From NCBI RefSeq assembly GCF_004745645.1, contig NZ_SRMB01000001.1, positions 1,116,001 to 1,180,000 of the forward strand: a stretch of 64,000 bases of DNA, read 5' to 3'. The notes beneath the pieces are model-generated. The model made no database searches. It was not told the origin of the DNA and worked only from the letters and a program-made list of their open reading frames with translations. The translations under genes and the position numbers were made by a program. This document shows positions 33,643-44,011 of this stretch, in pieces (the stretch's first letter is position 1; each line of letters begins with the position of its first letter). This DNA is from Hymenobacter metallicola (GTDB lineage Bacteria; Bacteroidota; Bacteroidia; Cytophagales; Hymenobacteraceae).

Positions 33643-33834
33643 ATTACACTTGATTACACGGACAAAAATTATGAATGATGTCTGCCAATACGTAGCCTGC
33701 CTTGGCTAAGAAAGAGGGAATATTCTATTACCTCTAACACAATCGACCTAAATACCGACATCAAACAGCTTTACCTCGAAGGTAGCCACTTCACTCATTC
33801 CTTCCTAGTCACCGTCTCGTTCAGCTCCCTACCC

Positions 33835-33842
33835 TATCTTTG
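33835..33842 (+). promoter_or_regulatory. Candidate -7 box (TATCTTTG) for fahA
   Basis: An exact TAnnTTTG match 29 bases before the fahA ATG, at the right border of the AT-rich island. The 33643-33834 stretch is AT-rich without any gene I can support. Confidence 0.55.
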
Positions 33843-33870
33843 CCCATCACCCTACGCTATTCCTTTTCCG

Positions 33871-35154
33871 ATGCCCAACCCGAATAACCCCGCCCTGCAC
33901 TCCTGGATTGATATTGCCCCAACCAGCGACTTTCCCATTCAGAACCTGCCTTTCGGCGTGTTTGAAACCCCGGAGCGCGGCCCGCGGGTGGGCGTGGCCA
34001 TCGGCGACTACGTGCTGGATTTGTACGCCGTGAGCCAATTCGGCTTCTTCGAAGACCTCGACATTCCGACCCAGCCCAAGGTGTTTCGGCGCCGCTCCCT
34101 GAACCAGTTTATTGCCCTGGGCCGGCCGGTGTGGCGGGCCGTGCGCCTGCGCGTTTCGGAGCTGCTGCGCCACGACAACGGCGAGCTGCGCGACAACGAG
34201 GAAGCCATGCGCACCTGCCTCGTGCGCCAGAGCGAGGTGCAGATGCTCCGGCCCGTGAAGCCCCACAATTACACCGATTTCTACTCCAGCATCGAGCACG
34301 CCACCAACGTGGGTATCATGTTCCGGGACCCGGCCAATGCCCTGCTGCCCAACTGGCGCCACATCCCGATTGGCTACCACGGCCGGGCCAGCAGCATCGT
34401 GGTCAGCGGCACCGATATTCGCCGACCCAACGGGCAGCGCAAAGCTCCCGATGCCGCTGCGCCCACGTTTGGTCCGAGTCAGCAGCTGGACTTTGAGCTG
34501 GAAGTGGCTTTCGTGGTGGGTAAAAGCACCGAGCTGGGTCACTCCATTCCGCTGCAGCACGCCGAGGAGCACATTTTCGGGCTGGTTTTGTTCAACGACT
34601 GGAGTGCCCGCGACATTCAGAGCTGGGAATACGTGCCGCTGGGGCCGTTCCTGGGCAAGAGCTTCGGTAGCAGCGTCTCGCCCTGGGTCGTGACCCTCGA
34701 CGCGCTGGAGCCCTTCCGCACGGCCGGGCCGGTGCAGGAGCCCGAGCCCCTGCTCTACCTGCGCCAGCCCGACGCCCACAACTTCGACCTGAACCTGGAA
34801 GTCGCTATTCAGCCCGCTGGTGGCCCCGAAACCACCGTGTGCCGGTCCAACTTCAAGTATATGTATTGGAGCATGGCCCAGCAGCTAACCCATCAGACCA
34901 GCAACGGCTGCAACCTGCAAGTCGGCGACCTGTACGCCAGCGGTACCATCAGCGGCCACACCCCCGACTCGTTTGGCTCGATGCTGGAGCTGGCCTGGAA
35001 GGGCACCAAGCCCCTGCCCCTGGCCGACGGCTCGGAGCGTAAGTTCATTCAGGACGGCGACACGGTAACCATGCGCGGCTTTGCCGAAAAAGACGGTATC
35101 CGCATTGGCTTTGGCGAAGTGCGGGGCACGGTGCTGCCGGCCAACCCACTGTAA
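33871..35154 (+). CDS. fahA: Fumarylacetoacetase
   Basis: A 427-residue enzyme of the last step of tyrosine/phenylalanine breakdown, splitting fumarylacetoacetate into fumarate and acetoacetate. The N-terminal SH3-like domain reads PFGVFETPERGPRVGVAIGD. The catalytic core has YTDFYSSIEHATNVG (metal Asp136, catalytic His143), SQQLDFELEVAFVVG (metal Glu pair), LFNDWSARDIQ (metal Asp) and ASGTISG near the C-terminus. The length matches the family (about 420). No other genes of the pathway are adjacent, and it is a single-gene unit between its own promoter box and terminator. Confidence 0.95.
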   Translation: MPNPNNPALHSWIDIAPTSDFPIQNLPFGVFETPERGPRVGVAIGDYVLDLYAVSQFGFFEDLDIPTQPKVFRRRSLNQFIALGRPVWRAVRLRVSELLRHDNGELRDNEEAMRTCLVRQSEVQMLRPVKPHNYTDFYSSIEHATNVGIMFRDPANALLPNWRHIPIGYHGRASSIVVSGTDIRRPNGQRKAPDAAAPTFGPSQQLDFELEVAFVVGKSTELGHSIPLQHAEEHIFGLVLFNDWSARDIQSWEYVPLGPFLGKSFGSSVSPWVVTLDALEPFRTAGPVQEPEPLLYLRQPDAHNFDLNLEVAIQPAGGPETTVCRSNFKYMYWSMAQQLTHQTSNGCNLQVGDLYASGTISGHTPDSFGSMLELAWKGTKPLPLADGSERKFIQDGDTVTMRGFAEKDGIRIGFGEVRGTVLPANPL

Positions 35155-35171
35155 GCCAACCTAAGCCATAC

Positions 35172-35208
35172 AAAAAAGCCTCCGCTAAAACGAAGCGGAG
35201 GCTTTTTT
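35172..35208. terminator. Terminator behind fahA, bidirectional
   Basis: AAAAAAGCCTCCGCT (35172-35186) pairs with AGCGGAGGCTTTTTT (35194-35208). It also serves the small minus-strand gene ending at 35222. Confidence 0.88.
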
Positions 35209-35221
35209 TATGACCTTCTCT

Positions 35222-35419
35222 CTACACGCCCGGCTTGGTTTCATCCGGCGCGGGCGGGGCCGTGGCGGGCCGCAGCTCATCGGCGTCTTCGTCCAGACGC
35301 TCCAGCTCGTAAATAGCCGTGGCAGGGTCAAACATATTCAGGGAAGCCATTACCGATTCTTCCAGGCTTTCGGGCTGGTTTTCGGCGGGAACATCGGGGT
35401 CGTTTGGGGAGGAGTTCAT
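35222..35419 (-). CDS. Small acidic hypothetical protein
   Basis: A 65-residue protein, very acidic and Pro-rich, with a central helix-like stretch (VMASLNMFDPATAIYELERL). No Cys, no membrane segment. It is placed tail-to-tail with fahA and shares its terminator, which supports transcription. It resembles no family I know. The reading could also be chance in GC-rich DNA, but the terminator and the clean ATG make a real gene more likely than not. Confidence 0.5.
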   Translation of the reverse strand: MNSSPNDPDVPAENQPESLEESVMASLNMFDPATAIYELERLDEDADELRPATAPPAPDETKPGV

Positions 35420-35833
35420 GCGTGTGGCAGAAAAAGGTGGGCGCTAGTAGCGTATACTGGCCCCGGGGCAAACGGTTTTCTACACTTCCTGTTTTGGGTG
35501 CTGCTACTGCACATCAATGGCCGCCCGCTAAATATGTACCCGCTGGGGAGAACTAACCGGGGTTGTGTACACAGCCATTGGGTCTCTTGAGTAGCCTCCC
35601 TTGCTCCCGCCGTATACACACAGCAGTACAGACCCAAGCCCGGCACTACGTATTTATCCCGAACCCACCCTGAGAGAAATACCTATTTCCAACCTGTTGT
35701 ACTTAAACTTTAAACTCTATAACCCTAGGTCAGTACACCCTTTTGTTGCGTTGGCGGCTCCGGATCAGTATGTACTACTCACGGGTGCCGCTGCTTTCCT
35801 TACTCCATCCACCACTAACCAACCAAGACTCCT
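35420..35833. other. 414-base intergenic region, AT-rich promoter zone
   Basis: No gene that I can support. The last 150 bases are AT-rich (TTGTACTTAAACTTTAAACT near 35697) and should carry the promoter of the MDR dehydrogenase gene. A TACCTA half-site lies near 35680. Confidence 0.4.
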
Positions 35834-36988
35834 ATGTTAGCAATGGAATATCGGGGCCCCAAAAGGGTCCGTGCCGTGCAGAAGCCAATGCCGGAAATCA
35901 AGCATCCCCAGGATGCCATTGTTCGGGTGCTGCGCACCTGCATCTGCGGCTCCGACCTGCACCTATACAACGGCAACGTGCCCGACACGCGCGTAGGCTC
36001 CACTTTTGGCCACGAGTTCATCGGAGAAGTGGTGGAAGTCGGCTCCGAAGTAACGAAAGTAAAGACCGGCGACCGGGTCATCGTACCCTTCAACATTGCC
36101 TGCGGCGAGTGCCATTTCTGCCGGCAGGGCATGTTTGGCAACTGCCACGAATCCAACACCGAGGCCACGGCCGTAGGCGCCATTTTCGGCTACTCCCACA
36201 CGGCTGGCGGCTTCGACGGGGGCCAGGCAGAATACGCCCGGGTGCCCTACGCCAACGTGGGCCCGACCATCATTCCCGAGGGCATGGACCTGGACGACGC
36301 CGTGCTGCTCACCGACGTAGTGCCGACCGGCTACCAGGCCGCTGAAATGGCCGGGATTCAGCCCAACGACACCGTGGTGGTGTTCGGGGCGGGCCCTATT
36401 GGTATCATGGCTGCTCGCTGCGCCTGGCTCTTTGGAGCCGGCCGCGTTATCATCATTGATAAAGAGGAATATCGGTTGGACTTTGCCCGCAACTATTCTT
36501 ACTGCGAGGCTTATAATTTCGAGGAAATCGGCGACCCGGTGGTGTTCATCAAGAAAATCACCGACTGGATTGGGGCTGACGTGGTTATCGATGCCGTGGG
36601 TGCTGAGGCGGCCGGCAACGCCATGCAAACCATTACGGGCCGCAAGCTGCTGCTGCAGGCGGGCTCGGCTACGGCCCTGCACTGGGCCATCAACTCGGTG
36701 AAAAAAGGCGGCGTGGTGTCGATTGTGGGCGTATACGGCCCCACCGACAACCTGATTCCGATTGGCAACGTGCTGAACAAAGGCCTCACCATTCGGGGCA
36801 ACCAGTCGTCGGTGAAGCGCCTGCTGCCCCGTTTGATCGAGCACGTGCAGAACGGCGTGCTCAATCCCAAAGGCCTGATTACTCACCGCTTACCCCTGGA
36901 AGAAGTAGCCGACGGCTACCGGATGTTCTCCGCTAAGCTGGATAACAACATCAAGACCGTCCTGCTGCCCCCATCCGTCACCCTGTAA
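35834..36988 (+). CDS. Zinc-dependent MDR alcohol dehydrogenase (formaldehyde-dehydrogenase-like)
   Basis: A 384-residue NAD-linked medium-chain dehydrogenase. The catalytic zinc is bound by Cys38 (TCICGSDLH) and His60-Glu61 (FGHEFIGEV). The structural zinc is bound by Cys90, Cys93, Cys96 and Cys104 in ACGECHFCRQGMFGNC. The Rossmann motif is VVVFGAGPIGIMAAR. Overall it resembles glutathione-independent formaldehyde dehydrogenase and threonine/sorbitol dehydrogenases; the exact substrate is not clear. It is followed after 13 bases by a gene for a protein of unknown function, so the two form an operon. An ATG at 35843 is an alternative start. Confidence 0.9.
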   Translation: MLAMEYRGPKRVRAVQKPMPEIKHPQDAIVRVLRTCICGSDLHLYNGNVPDTRVGSTFGHEFIGEVVEVGSEVTKVKTGDRVIVPFNIACGECHFCRQGMFGNCHESNTEATAVGAIFGYSHTAGGFDGGQAEYARVPYANVGPTIIPEGMDLDDAVLLTDVVPTGYQAAEMAGIQPNDTVVVFGAGPIGIMAARCAWLFGAGRVIIIDKEEYRLDFARNYSYCEAYNFEEIGDPVVFIKKITDWIGADVVIDAVGAEAAGNAMQTITGRKLLLQAGSATALHWAINSVKKGGVVSIVGVYGPTDNLIPIGNVLNKGLTIRGNQSSVKRLLPRLIEHVQNGVLNPKGLITHRLPLEEVADGYRMFSAKLDNNIKTVLLPPSVTL

Positions 36989-37001
36989 CGCCGCCCCGAC
37001 C

Positions 37002-37553
37002 ATGGAAAATAACGCAGTAAATACGCCCATCGACCCCAAGCAAATCCCCGGCTGGGGCGTGGATGCCGACCCTAAGAACGACCCGACCTACCCCATGCGG
37101 GCCCGCATGAACGTGGCCCAGGACCCGGACCCCAAGCACCGCCCCGACTCGCTGCAGCCCCTGGAAGTCGAGAAGCTGCGCTCCATTGAGCGGCCCAATG
37201 TATCGGCCGTATATGGCACCACGGTTCCGCCCATGGGACTGAGTGGGGCTATCCGCCGGCTGGCCTTCAAGTACAGCGAAAACCGCTACCGCCACTGGCT
37301 GCCCCTGATTGTGGCCGACCGGGTGCAGGTGGTAGAAGGGGTGCTAGGCGACCTGGTGCACGGAAAAGTGCCCAACATTTGGGCCGAGAAAGGCTACGAT
37401 ATGGAGTGGAAGCACAACCGCTCTGCCTTCGTAACCAAGATGGCCACTATTGCCGCCTTGACGGCCGGCACTATCATCTGGCTTAGTGCAGGTAAAAAGA
37501 AGAACTCGTACGAAGCCAAAGGCCGTTATAAGTCAGCGGCCCGCCCACGGTAG
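37002..37553 (+). CDS. Hypothetical protein with C-terminal membrane segment
   Basis: A 183-residue protein that I do not recognise. The first 80 residues are polar with many Asp and Pro (DPKNDPTYPMRARMNVAQDP). The middle is basic and aromatic (AFKYSENRYRHWLPLIVADR), and a single hydrophobic segment (MATIAALTAGTIIWLSAG, about 147-165) is followed by a Lys-rich tail, so the long N-terminal part is likely outside and the tail inside, or the reverse. It starts 13 bases after the MDR dehydrogenase and ends before a strong terminator, so both are one operon. Confidence 0.75.
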   Translation: MENNAVNTPIDPKQIPGWGVDADPKNDPTYPMRARMNVAQDPDPKHRPDSLQPLEVEKLRSIERPNVSAVYGTTVPPMGLSGAIRRLAFKYSENRYRHWLPLIVADRVQVVEGVLGDLVHGKVPNIWAEKGYDMEWKHNRSAFVTKMATIAALTAGTIIWLSAGKKKNSYEAKGRYKSAARPR

Positions 37554-37562
37554 TTGCTCCGT

Positions 37563-37619
37563 TTCAGACAAGAAAAAGCCCGCCTGGTAGATAACCAGGC
37601 GGGCTTTTTCTTGTCTGAA
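37563..37619. terminator. Very long bidirectional terminator, 26-bp perfect stem
   Basis: 37563-37588 and 37594-37619 are exact reverse complements around a 5-base loop. The core is GAAAAAGCCCGCCTGG/CCAGGCGGGCTTTTTC. It serves both the plus-strand MDR operon and the minus-strand phosphatase gene that ends at 37625. Confidence 0.9.
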
Positions 37620-37624
37620 GCAGT

Positions 37625-38203
37625 TTAGCGGTTCACGTAGTCCAGCAGAAACTGCCCCTGCTGGTAACGCAGCTTGGTTACCGAGCCGTAGTCAATATTG
37701 AGGCGGAAGGCATTGGCCAGCGGCAGGCCCAAACAATGGCACAGCAAAGTGCGAATCAGGGCGGCGTGGGCAAACACCACCACGTCCTCAGCCGCTTCCG
37801 GCTCGGTCAGCAGCTCACGCAGAAACGCTACGGCGCGCTGCTGCACCGCGGCAAACGACTCGCCGCCCGGGGCAGGCAGCTCAACAAAGTCGGCCTTCCA
37901 GGCGGCCAGCTCCTGGGCCGGTAGCTCGGCCCAGGGCTGCAGCTCCCATTCCCCGAAGTGGTACTCTTTCAGGCGCTCATCCAGACAGATGGGCCCTTCC
38001 ACCACGTCTTCGGCCAGAATCCGGCAGCGCGACAGCGGGCTGGCGTAGGCACGCACGGCCCCGGCCCCCAGCCCGGCAGCCAGCACCCGGCACAGGCGGT
38101 TCTTTTCCTGCTCGTACCGCTCACTCAGGGCCACGTCGCTCTGCCCGTAGCAAATGCCGGCGGCAGTGGCCACGCTGGTATGTCGAATCAGGTAAATATC
38201 CAT
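37625..38203 (-). CDS. Histidine phosphatase family protein (CobC / alpha-ribazole phosphatase-like)
   Basis: A 192-residue cytosolic enzyme. MDIYLIRHTSVA holds the phospho-His, GICYGQSDVALSE follows as in alpha-ribazole phosphatases of cobalamin synthesis, YASPLSRCRILAE is the RC/R box, YHFGEWEL the substrate Glu segment, and VVFAHAALIR the second catalytic His. Start at ATG 38203; the longer frame to 38272 has no similarity. No other cob genes are near, so a role in cobalamin synthesis is inference from the GxCYGQ motif only. Confidence 0.83.
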   Translation of the reverse strand: MDIYLIRHTSVATAAGICYGQSDVALSERYEQEKNRLCRVLAAGLGAGAVRAYASPLSRCRILAEDVVEGPICLDERLKEYHFGEWELQPWAELPAQELAAWKADFVELPAPGGESFAAVQQRAVAFLRELLTEPEAAEDVVVFAHAALIRTLLCHCLGLPLANAFRLNIDYGSVTKLRYQQGQFLLDYVNR

Positions 38204-38273
38204 GCTGCAAGGCCGCCCCGAGCGGCAAAAACAACCGAAGATACGTGGTCTAGCGGAGTTTGGCGGCACCAAA

Positions 38274-38306
38274 AAGCCCGGCCGGTAAGACTACCAGCCG
38301 GGCTTG
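38274..38306 (-). terminator. Terminator behind acs
   Basis: On the minus strand AAGCCCGGC pairs with GCCGGGCTT followed by TTT, 16 bases beyond the acs stop codon. Confidence 0.8.
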
Positions 38307-38321
38307 GGTCCTTCGCGGAGC

Positions 38322-40238
<1,917 letters not shown>

Positions 40239-40332
40239 ACGGCAGGTAATTAGGGGGTTGATGGGGGAGTATAAAACGGGACAGCGGCCCGAACGGCCGG
40301 GGCAGCTGCTTTAGTGGGTTGGGACTCAGGAT

Positions 40333-40719
40333 TTAGGTACTGGAAGCCGGCGCGGCCACCAGCTCCTTTACCTTTTCCATCAGCTGGCGGGTACTGAAGG
40401 GCTTGGGAATATAGAGGTCGGCCCCCACGTCGTAGCCGCGCTGAATATCGGCCTCCTTACTCTTGGCGCTAAGGAAAATCACTTTGGTGCGCTGCCGGTC
40501 GGGGCGGCTTTTCACGTGCTGGCACACGTGGTAGCCGTCGACGTCGGGCATCATGATATCGAGCAGAATCACGTCGAAGGCCGTGTGGTCGATGGCCTCC
40601 AGGGCCTCAGTACCGTTGCGGGCAATGCCGACCTGGTAGCCGCTTTTGCGCATCAGAAATTCGAGGGACATCACGATGTTGGGTTCGTCATCAACAATCA
40701 GAATCTGCGGGGCACTCAT
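40333..40719 (-). CDS. Stand-alone response-regulator receiver (CheY-like)
   Basis: A 128-residue receiver domain without output domain. Acidic pair Asp10-Asp11 (ILIVDDEPN), phospho-acceptor Asp54 (DVILLDIMMPDVDGYHV), switch Ser/Thr in VIFLSAK and Lys in YIPKPFS. It starts 55 bases after the SSF-histidine kinase gene ends and is surely its partner in phosphotransfer. With no DNA-binding domain it must act through protein contact or pass phosphate on. Confidence 0.93.
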   Translation of the reverse strand: MSAPQILIVDDEPNIVMSLEFLMRKSGYQVGIARNGTEALEAIDHTAFDVILLDIMMPDVDGYHVCQHVKSRPDRQRTKVIFLSAKSKEADIQRGYDVGADLYIPKPFSTRQLMEKVKELVAAPASST

Positions 40720-40774
40720 AGCTCAGCGTTGGGAAAGGCGTGGGAAAACGGGGCGGAAACAAGGGAAAACAACC

Positions 40775-43531
40775 TCAGATGGGGGCCGAAGTAATGGGCA
40801 GCTCCAGCGAAAAGCAGGCCCCCTGTTCCGGCTGGCTTTCCACCCAGATGCGGCCGGCGTGCAGTTCCACAATCTTTTTAGTGATGGCCAGGCCCAGGCC
40901 CGAGCCCTCCGGCTTGCGGGTCGTCTGGTTTTTGGCCTGGAAGAACTTGTCGAAAATCAGGGTGTGATACGCCGGGTCGATGCCCTTGCCGTTGTCGCGC
41001 ACGCTCAGGCGCAGCACGCCCGCCCGGCTCGCCTCGGCTACCACCGCAATACGCCCGAGCCCATCGGCCCGGCACGACTTGACGGCGTTGGACAACAGGT
41101 TGACCAGTACCTGCATCAGCCGGTCCCGGTCGCCGGGCAGGCGGGGCAGGCCAGGCGGCACCACCACGTCGAGTTGAATGCTCTTGGCCCGCACGAGCTG
41201 ACCAACGGCGTCCGTGGCGTCGTTGACGACCTCGGCCACGTCGAGCGGGGCGCACTCCAGCGTGGCCTGCCCCGATTCATACTTTTCCAGGTCGAGCACC
41301 AGCGTAATCAGGCGGCTCAGGCGTTCGGCTTCCTTGGTAATGGTTTGCAGAAAATGATTCCGTTCGGCTTCCGCAATGTCGGGGTTATCGGTCAGAATTT
41401 CGGACAGGGCCCGGATGCTGGTCAGGGGCGTGCGCAGCTCGTGGGTCACGGTGTAGAGAAACTCGTCTTTCTGGTGGTCAAGGGCCTGGAGCTGGTCGTA
41501 GGCCACTTGCAGCTGGTCGGTGAGGCGCTGAAGCTGGCGCGACTGTTTCTGGAGCTGGCGGTTGGCCTCGAGCAGCTGCTGCGACTCGCGCAGAATGCCC
41601 ACCACGTTGTCGAAGCTGATGTCCTCCACGCCCACCGACGAGGCCATGAGCAGGCGGGCCGAAGCGGGCCCGATAGAACCGGCCAGCAGCTTTTCGGCGT
41701 AGGCCAGCAGGCGCGGGTCGGCCTCCGTGGCCGTGGTTTCGGAAGGATGGGCGTCGGGAAACCGGTCGGAGAAGGCGTGCAGGGCCTGGGCCGTGCGCTT
41801 CTTTCCCAGAAAGCCGGTGAGCAGGGCCCGCACGTCGGGCAGGGCCGCCCCGCCCTGCCAGCCGGCCGGACCCTCAAACACGTTGCGGTAGCGAAATACA
41901 TCGACAAACACGTCGGCCTGGCGCTGCTCCAGCGGCGTGGGCTCACTCAGCAACGAGAAGCCCACGTAGCAGCCGATATTGAAAAACCAGCTCCAAAACA
42001 GCCCGTGCGAGAGATAATCCAGGCCCTCTAGTCCAAACAGGGCAAAAGGCCGCAGGCCGCTCCAGCCAAAGGCGCCTTCCTCGAGCAGGCCGGTGGGCAA
42101 CAGGCCCGGGCCGACCATGGTGGGCAGTACCAGCGTGAAGAACCACACCAGAAAGCCCGCCAGAATGCCGGCCGTGGCTCCGCGGTAGGTGCCGCCCTTC
42201 CAGTACAGGCTGCCTAGCACTACCGGCACAAACTGCGCCACGGCGGCAAACGACACCAGCCCGATATTGACCAGCGACAGGGTATGACCAATGAATTTGT
42301 AGTAGCCATAGGCGAGCAGCAGCACCAGCACCACGGCCAGGCGGCGGCTTTGCAGGGCGGCCTGGCCCAGGTAGGCAAACCACCGCGCCCCATCCCCGGC
42401 GCGGGCCGCGGGCATGCGCACCAGCAGGGGCATGAGCAGGCTGTTGCTCATCATCACGCTCAGGGCAATGGTTTCGACGACAATCATGCTACTGGCTGCC
42501 GACAAGCCGCCCAGGTAGGTGAACAAGGCCAGCCACTGCTGGCCCGCGTCCAGGGGCAGAGCCAGCACGAAGGTGTCGGCATCGAAGCTGCGGCCGGCGT
42601 AGAGCAAAGCGCCCCCGAAGGCAATGGGCAGCACAAACAGGTTGATAATAATCAGGTAGAGCGGAAACAGCCACATGGCCTTGCGCAAGTGGTCTTCATT
42701 CACGTTTTCGACCACTGCCACCTGAAACTGCCGGGGCAGCAGCACAATGGCGGCCACGCTGAGCACGAGCAGGGTAAACCACTGCGGGCTGCTCGTACCG
42801 GCGCCGTGCAGGGTAAACAAGCGGCTGAGGGCCGGCACGGCGGCGGCCTTTTCGAATACGTCGCCGAAGCCGTCGTAGAGCCCGTACGTCACGAACACGC
42901 CCACGGCCAGAAAGGCTACCAGCTTCACTAAGGACTCCAGGGCCACGGCCAGTACCATACCTTCGTGGCGCTCGGTGGCTTCCACGCTGCGCACCCCGAA
43001 AATAATGGTAAAAAAGGCCAGAGCCGCCGTGGTATACAGCGCCGAGCCGGCCGCGCTACCCGACTGCCGGGCAAAGCCGCTGCCCCCTCCCCCGGTTATA
43101 ATATCGAACGAAGAGGCTATGGCTTTGATCTGCAGGGAAATGTAGGGCACAATACCCAGCACGCTGACGACCGTAACCAAGGCGCCCAAGGAGGCACTTT
43201 TCCCGTAGCGGGCCGAAATAAAGTCGGCAATGGAGGTGAGGCGCTGCAGGCGGCAGATGCGGATAATCTTGCGCAGCACCAGCCACCAGGCCGGGGCCAG
43301 CAGCGTGGGGCCCAGGTAGATACCCACAAACTCCAGCCCAAAGTGCGCGGCCCGTCCCACGCTGCCGTAGTAAGTCCAGGCGGTGCAGTACACGGCCATG
43401 CTCAGGGCGTACACGTAGGGGTTGCTGACCAAGCTGCGGCGCTCAGCCGAGCGCCGTTCGGCGGCGTAGGCCACCCCAAACAGCAAGGCCAGGTAGCCCA
43501 CCGAAAAGCCGATAACCAGCAGCTTGTTCAA
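40775..43531 (-). CDS. Sodium/solute symporter-histidine kinase fusion (CrbS/CbrA-like)
   Basis: A 918-residue membrane sensor. Residues about 1-570 are an SSF (SLC5) transporter fold with about 13 membrane helices (MAVYCTAWTYYGSVGRAAHF, GIVPYISLQIKAIASSFDII, VVLGSLYWKGGTYRGATAGI). A linker and coiled coil follow (about 640-690), then HisKA with His697 in THELRTPLTS and a HATPase with N-box VNLLSNAVKS, DNGKGID and EGSGLGLAI. In CrbS and CbrA the same layout links solute presence or uptake to gene control. The start is TTG at 43531. It stands directly upstream of the stand-alone receiver and acs. Confidence 0.93.
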   Translation of the reverse strand: MNKLLVIGFSVGYLALLFGVAYAAERRSAERRSLVSNPYVYALSMAVYCTAWTYYGSVGRAAHFGLEFVGIYLGPTLLAPAWWLVLRKIIRICRLQRLTSIADFISARYGKSASLGALVTVVSVLGIVPYISLQIKAIASSFDIITGGGGSGFARQSGSAAGSALYTTAALAFFTIIFGVRSVEATERHEGMVLAVALESLVKLVAFLAVGVFVTYGLYDGFGDVFEKAAAVPALSRLFTLHGAGTSSPQWFTLLVLSVAAIVLLPRQFQVAVVENVNEDHLRKAMWLFPLYLIIINLFVLPIAFGGALLYAGRSFDADTFVLALPLDAGQQWLALFTYLGGLSAASSMIVVETIALSVMMSNSLLMPLLVRMPAARAGDGARWFAYLGQAALQSRRLAVVLVLLLAYGYYKFIGHTLSLVNIGLVSFAAVAQFVPVVLGSLYWKGGTYRGATAGILAGFLVWFFTLVLPTMVGPGLLPTGLLEEGAFGWSGLRPFALFGLEGLDYLSHGLFWSWFFNIGCYVGFSLLSEPTPLEQRQADVFVDVFRYRNVFEGPAGWQGGAALPDVRALLTGFLGKKRTAQALHAFSDRFPDAHPSETTATEADPRLLAYAEKLLAGSIGPASARLLMASSVGVEDISFDNVVGILRESQQLLEANRQLQKQSRQLQRLTDQLQVAYDQLQALDHQKDEFLYTVTHELRTPLTSIRALSEILTDNPDIAEAERNHFLQTITKEAERLSRLITLVLDLEKYESGQATLECAPLDVAEVVNDATDAVGQLVRAKSIQLDVVVPPGLPRLPGDRDRLMQVLVNLLSNAVKSCRADGLGRIAVVAEASRAGVLRLSVRDNGKGIDPAYHTLIFDKFFQAKNQTTRKPEGSGLGLAITKKIVELHAGRIWVESQPEQGACFSLELPITSAPI

Positions 43532-43637
43532 AGACGAAGTTGTGAGGAAGGAAGAAAGCAGAATCTAAACAACGGCCAGCCGGAGCGGCGGCATAAGACT
43601 AACTGACAGCGGCGCTACTGCCGACGCGGCCAGCCGG

Positions 43638-43853
43638 TTATTTCACCTTTACCAGCCGCCAGGTCAGCAGCACGAGCAGGCACCAGGTCAGCAACACGTA
43701 GAGGTAAAGCACCGGAATGCTGCCCACCCGCCCGCCCTGGTCGAATACGGCCAACAGCGGAAAATTGAGCAGGACCCCAAATAGCAGGCTTACAAACAGC
43801 AGGCGCTGCCCGCGGCGCTGCTCGGCTTGTTCCTGGGGCGACATGGCAGCCAT
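43638..43853 (-). CDS. Small two-TM membrane protein
   Basis: A 71-residue protein with a polar N-terminus (MAAMSPQEQAEQRRGQR) and two hydrophobic helices (LLFVSLLFGVLLNFPLLAVF and LYLYVLLTWCLLVLLTW). It lies 106 bases upstream of the SSF-kinase gene on the same strand. Its size and topology recall the small partner proteins often found beside SSF transporters (DUF3311 or DUF4212 type). That it is a subunit of the sensor is inference. Confidence 0.7.
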   Translation of the reverse strand: MAAMSPQEQAEQRRGQRLLFVSLLFGVLLNFPLLAVFDQGGRVGSIPVLYLYVLLTWCLLVLLTWRLVKVK

Positions 43854-43950
43854 CGGCTAGACAAAAGGTGGAGAGTGGGAAAGTGGAGAAGTCGGAAAAT
43901 AAGCGAAATCCGGCTGTTTTGCACGTCAAAGGCCTGGGGTCAGACGTTGG

Positions 43951-43983
43951 AAAGTCCGCCGAACCAGGGGCGCAGCGGACTTT
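43951..43983 (-). terminator. Terminator candidate behind the MHS transporter gene
   Basis: AAAGTCCGC (43951-43959) pairs with GCGGACTTT (43975-43983). It separates the transporter gene from the small 2-TM and kinase genes, so the block is probably at least two transcripts. Confidence 0.55.
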
Positions 43984-44011
43984 TTCACCAAATCAACTCT
44001 TTGCAAAGTTC

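Noticed and set aside
35601..35840. 79-residue frame upstream of the MDR dehydrogenase
   Set aside because: It runs through the AT-rich promoter zone, overlaps the dehydrogenase start and shows no coding bias.
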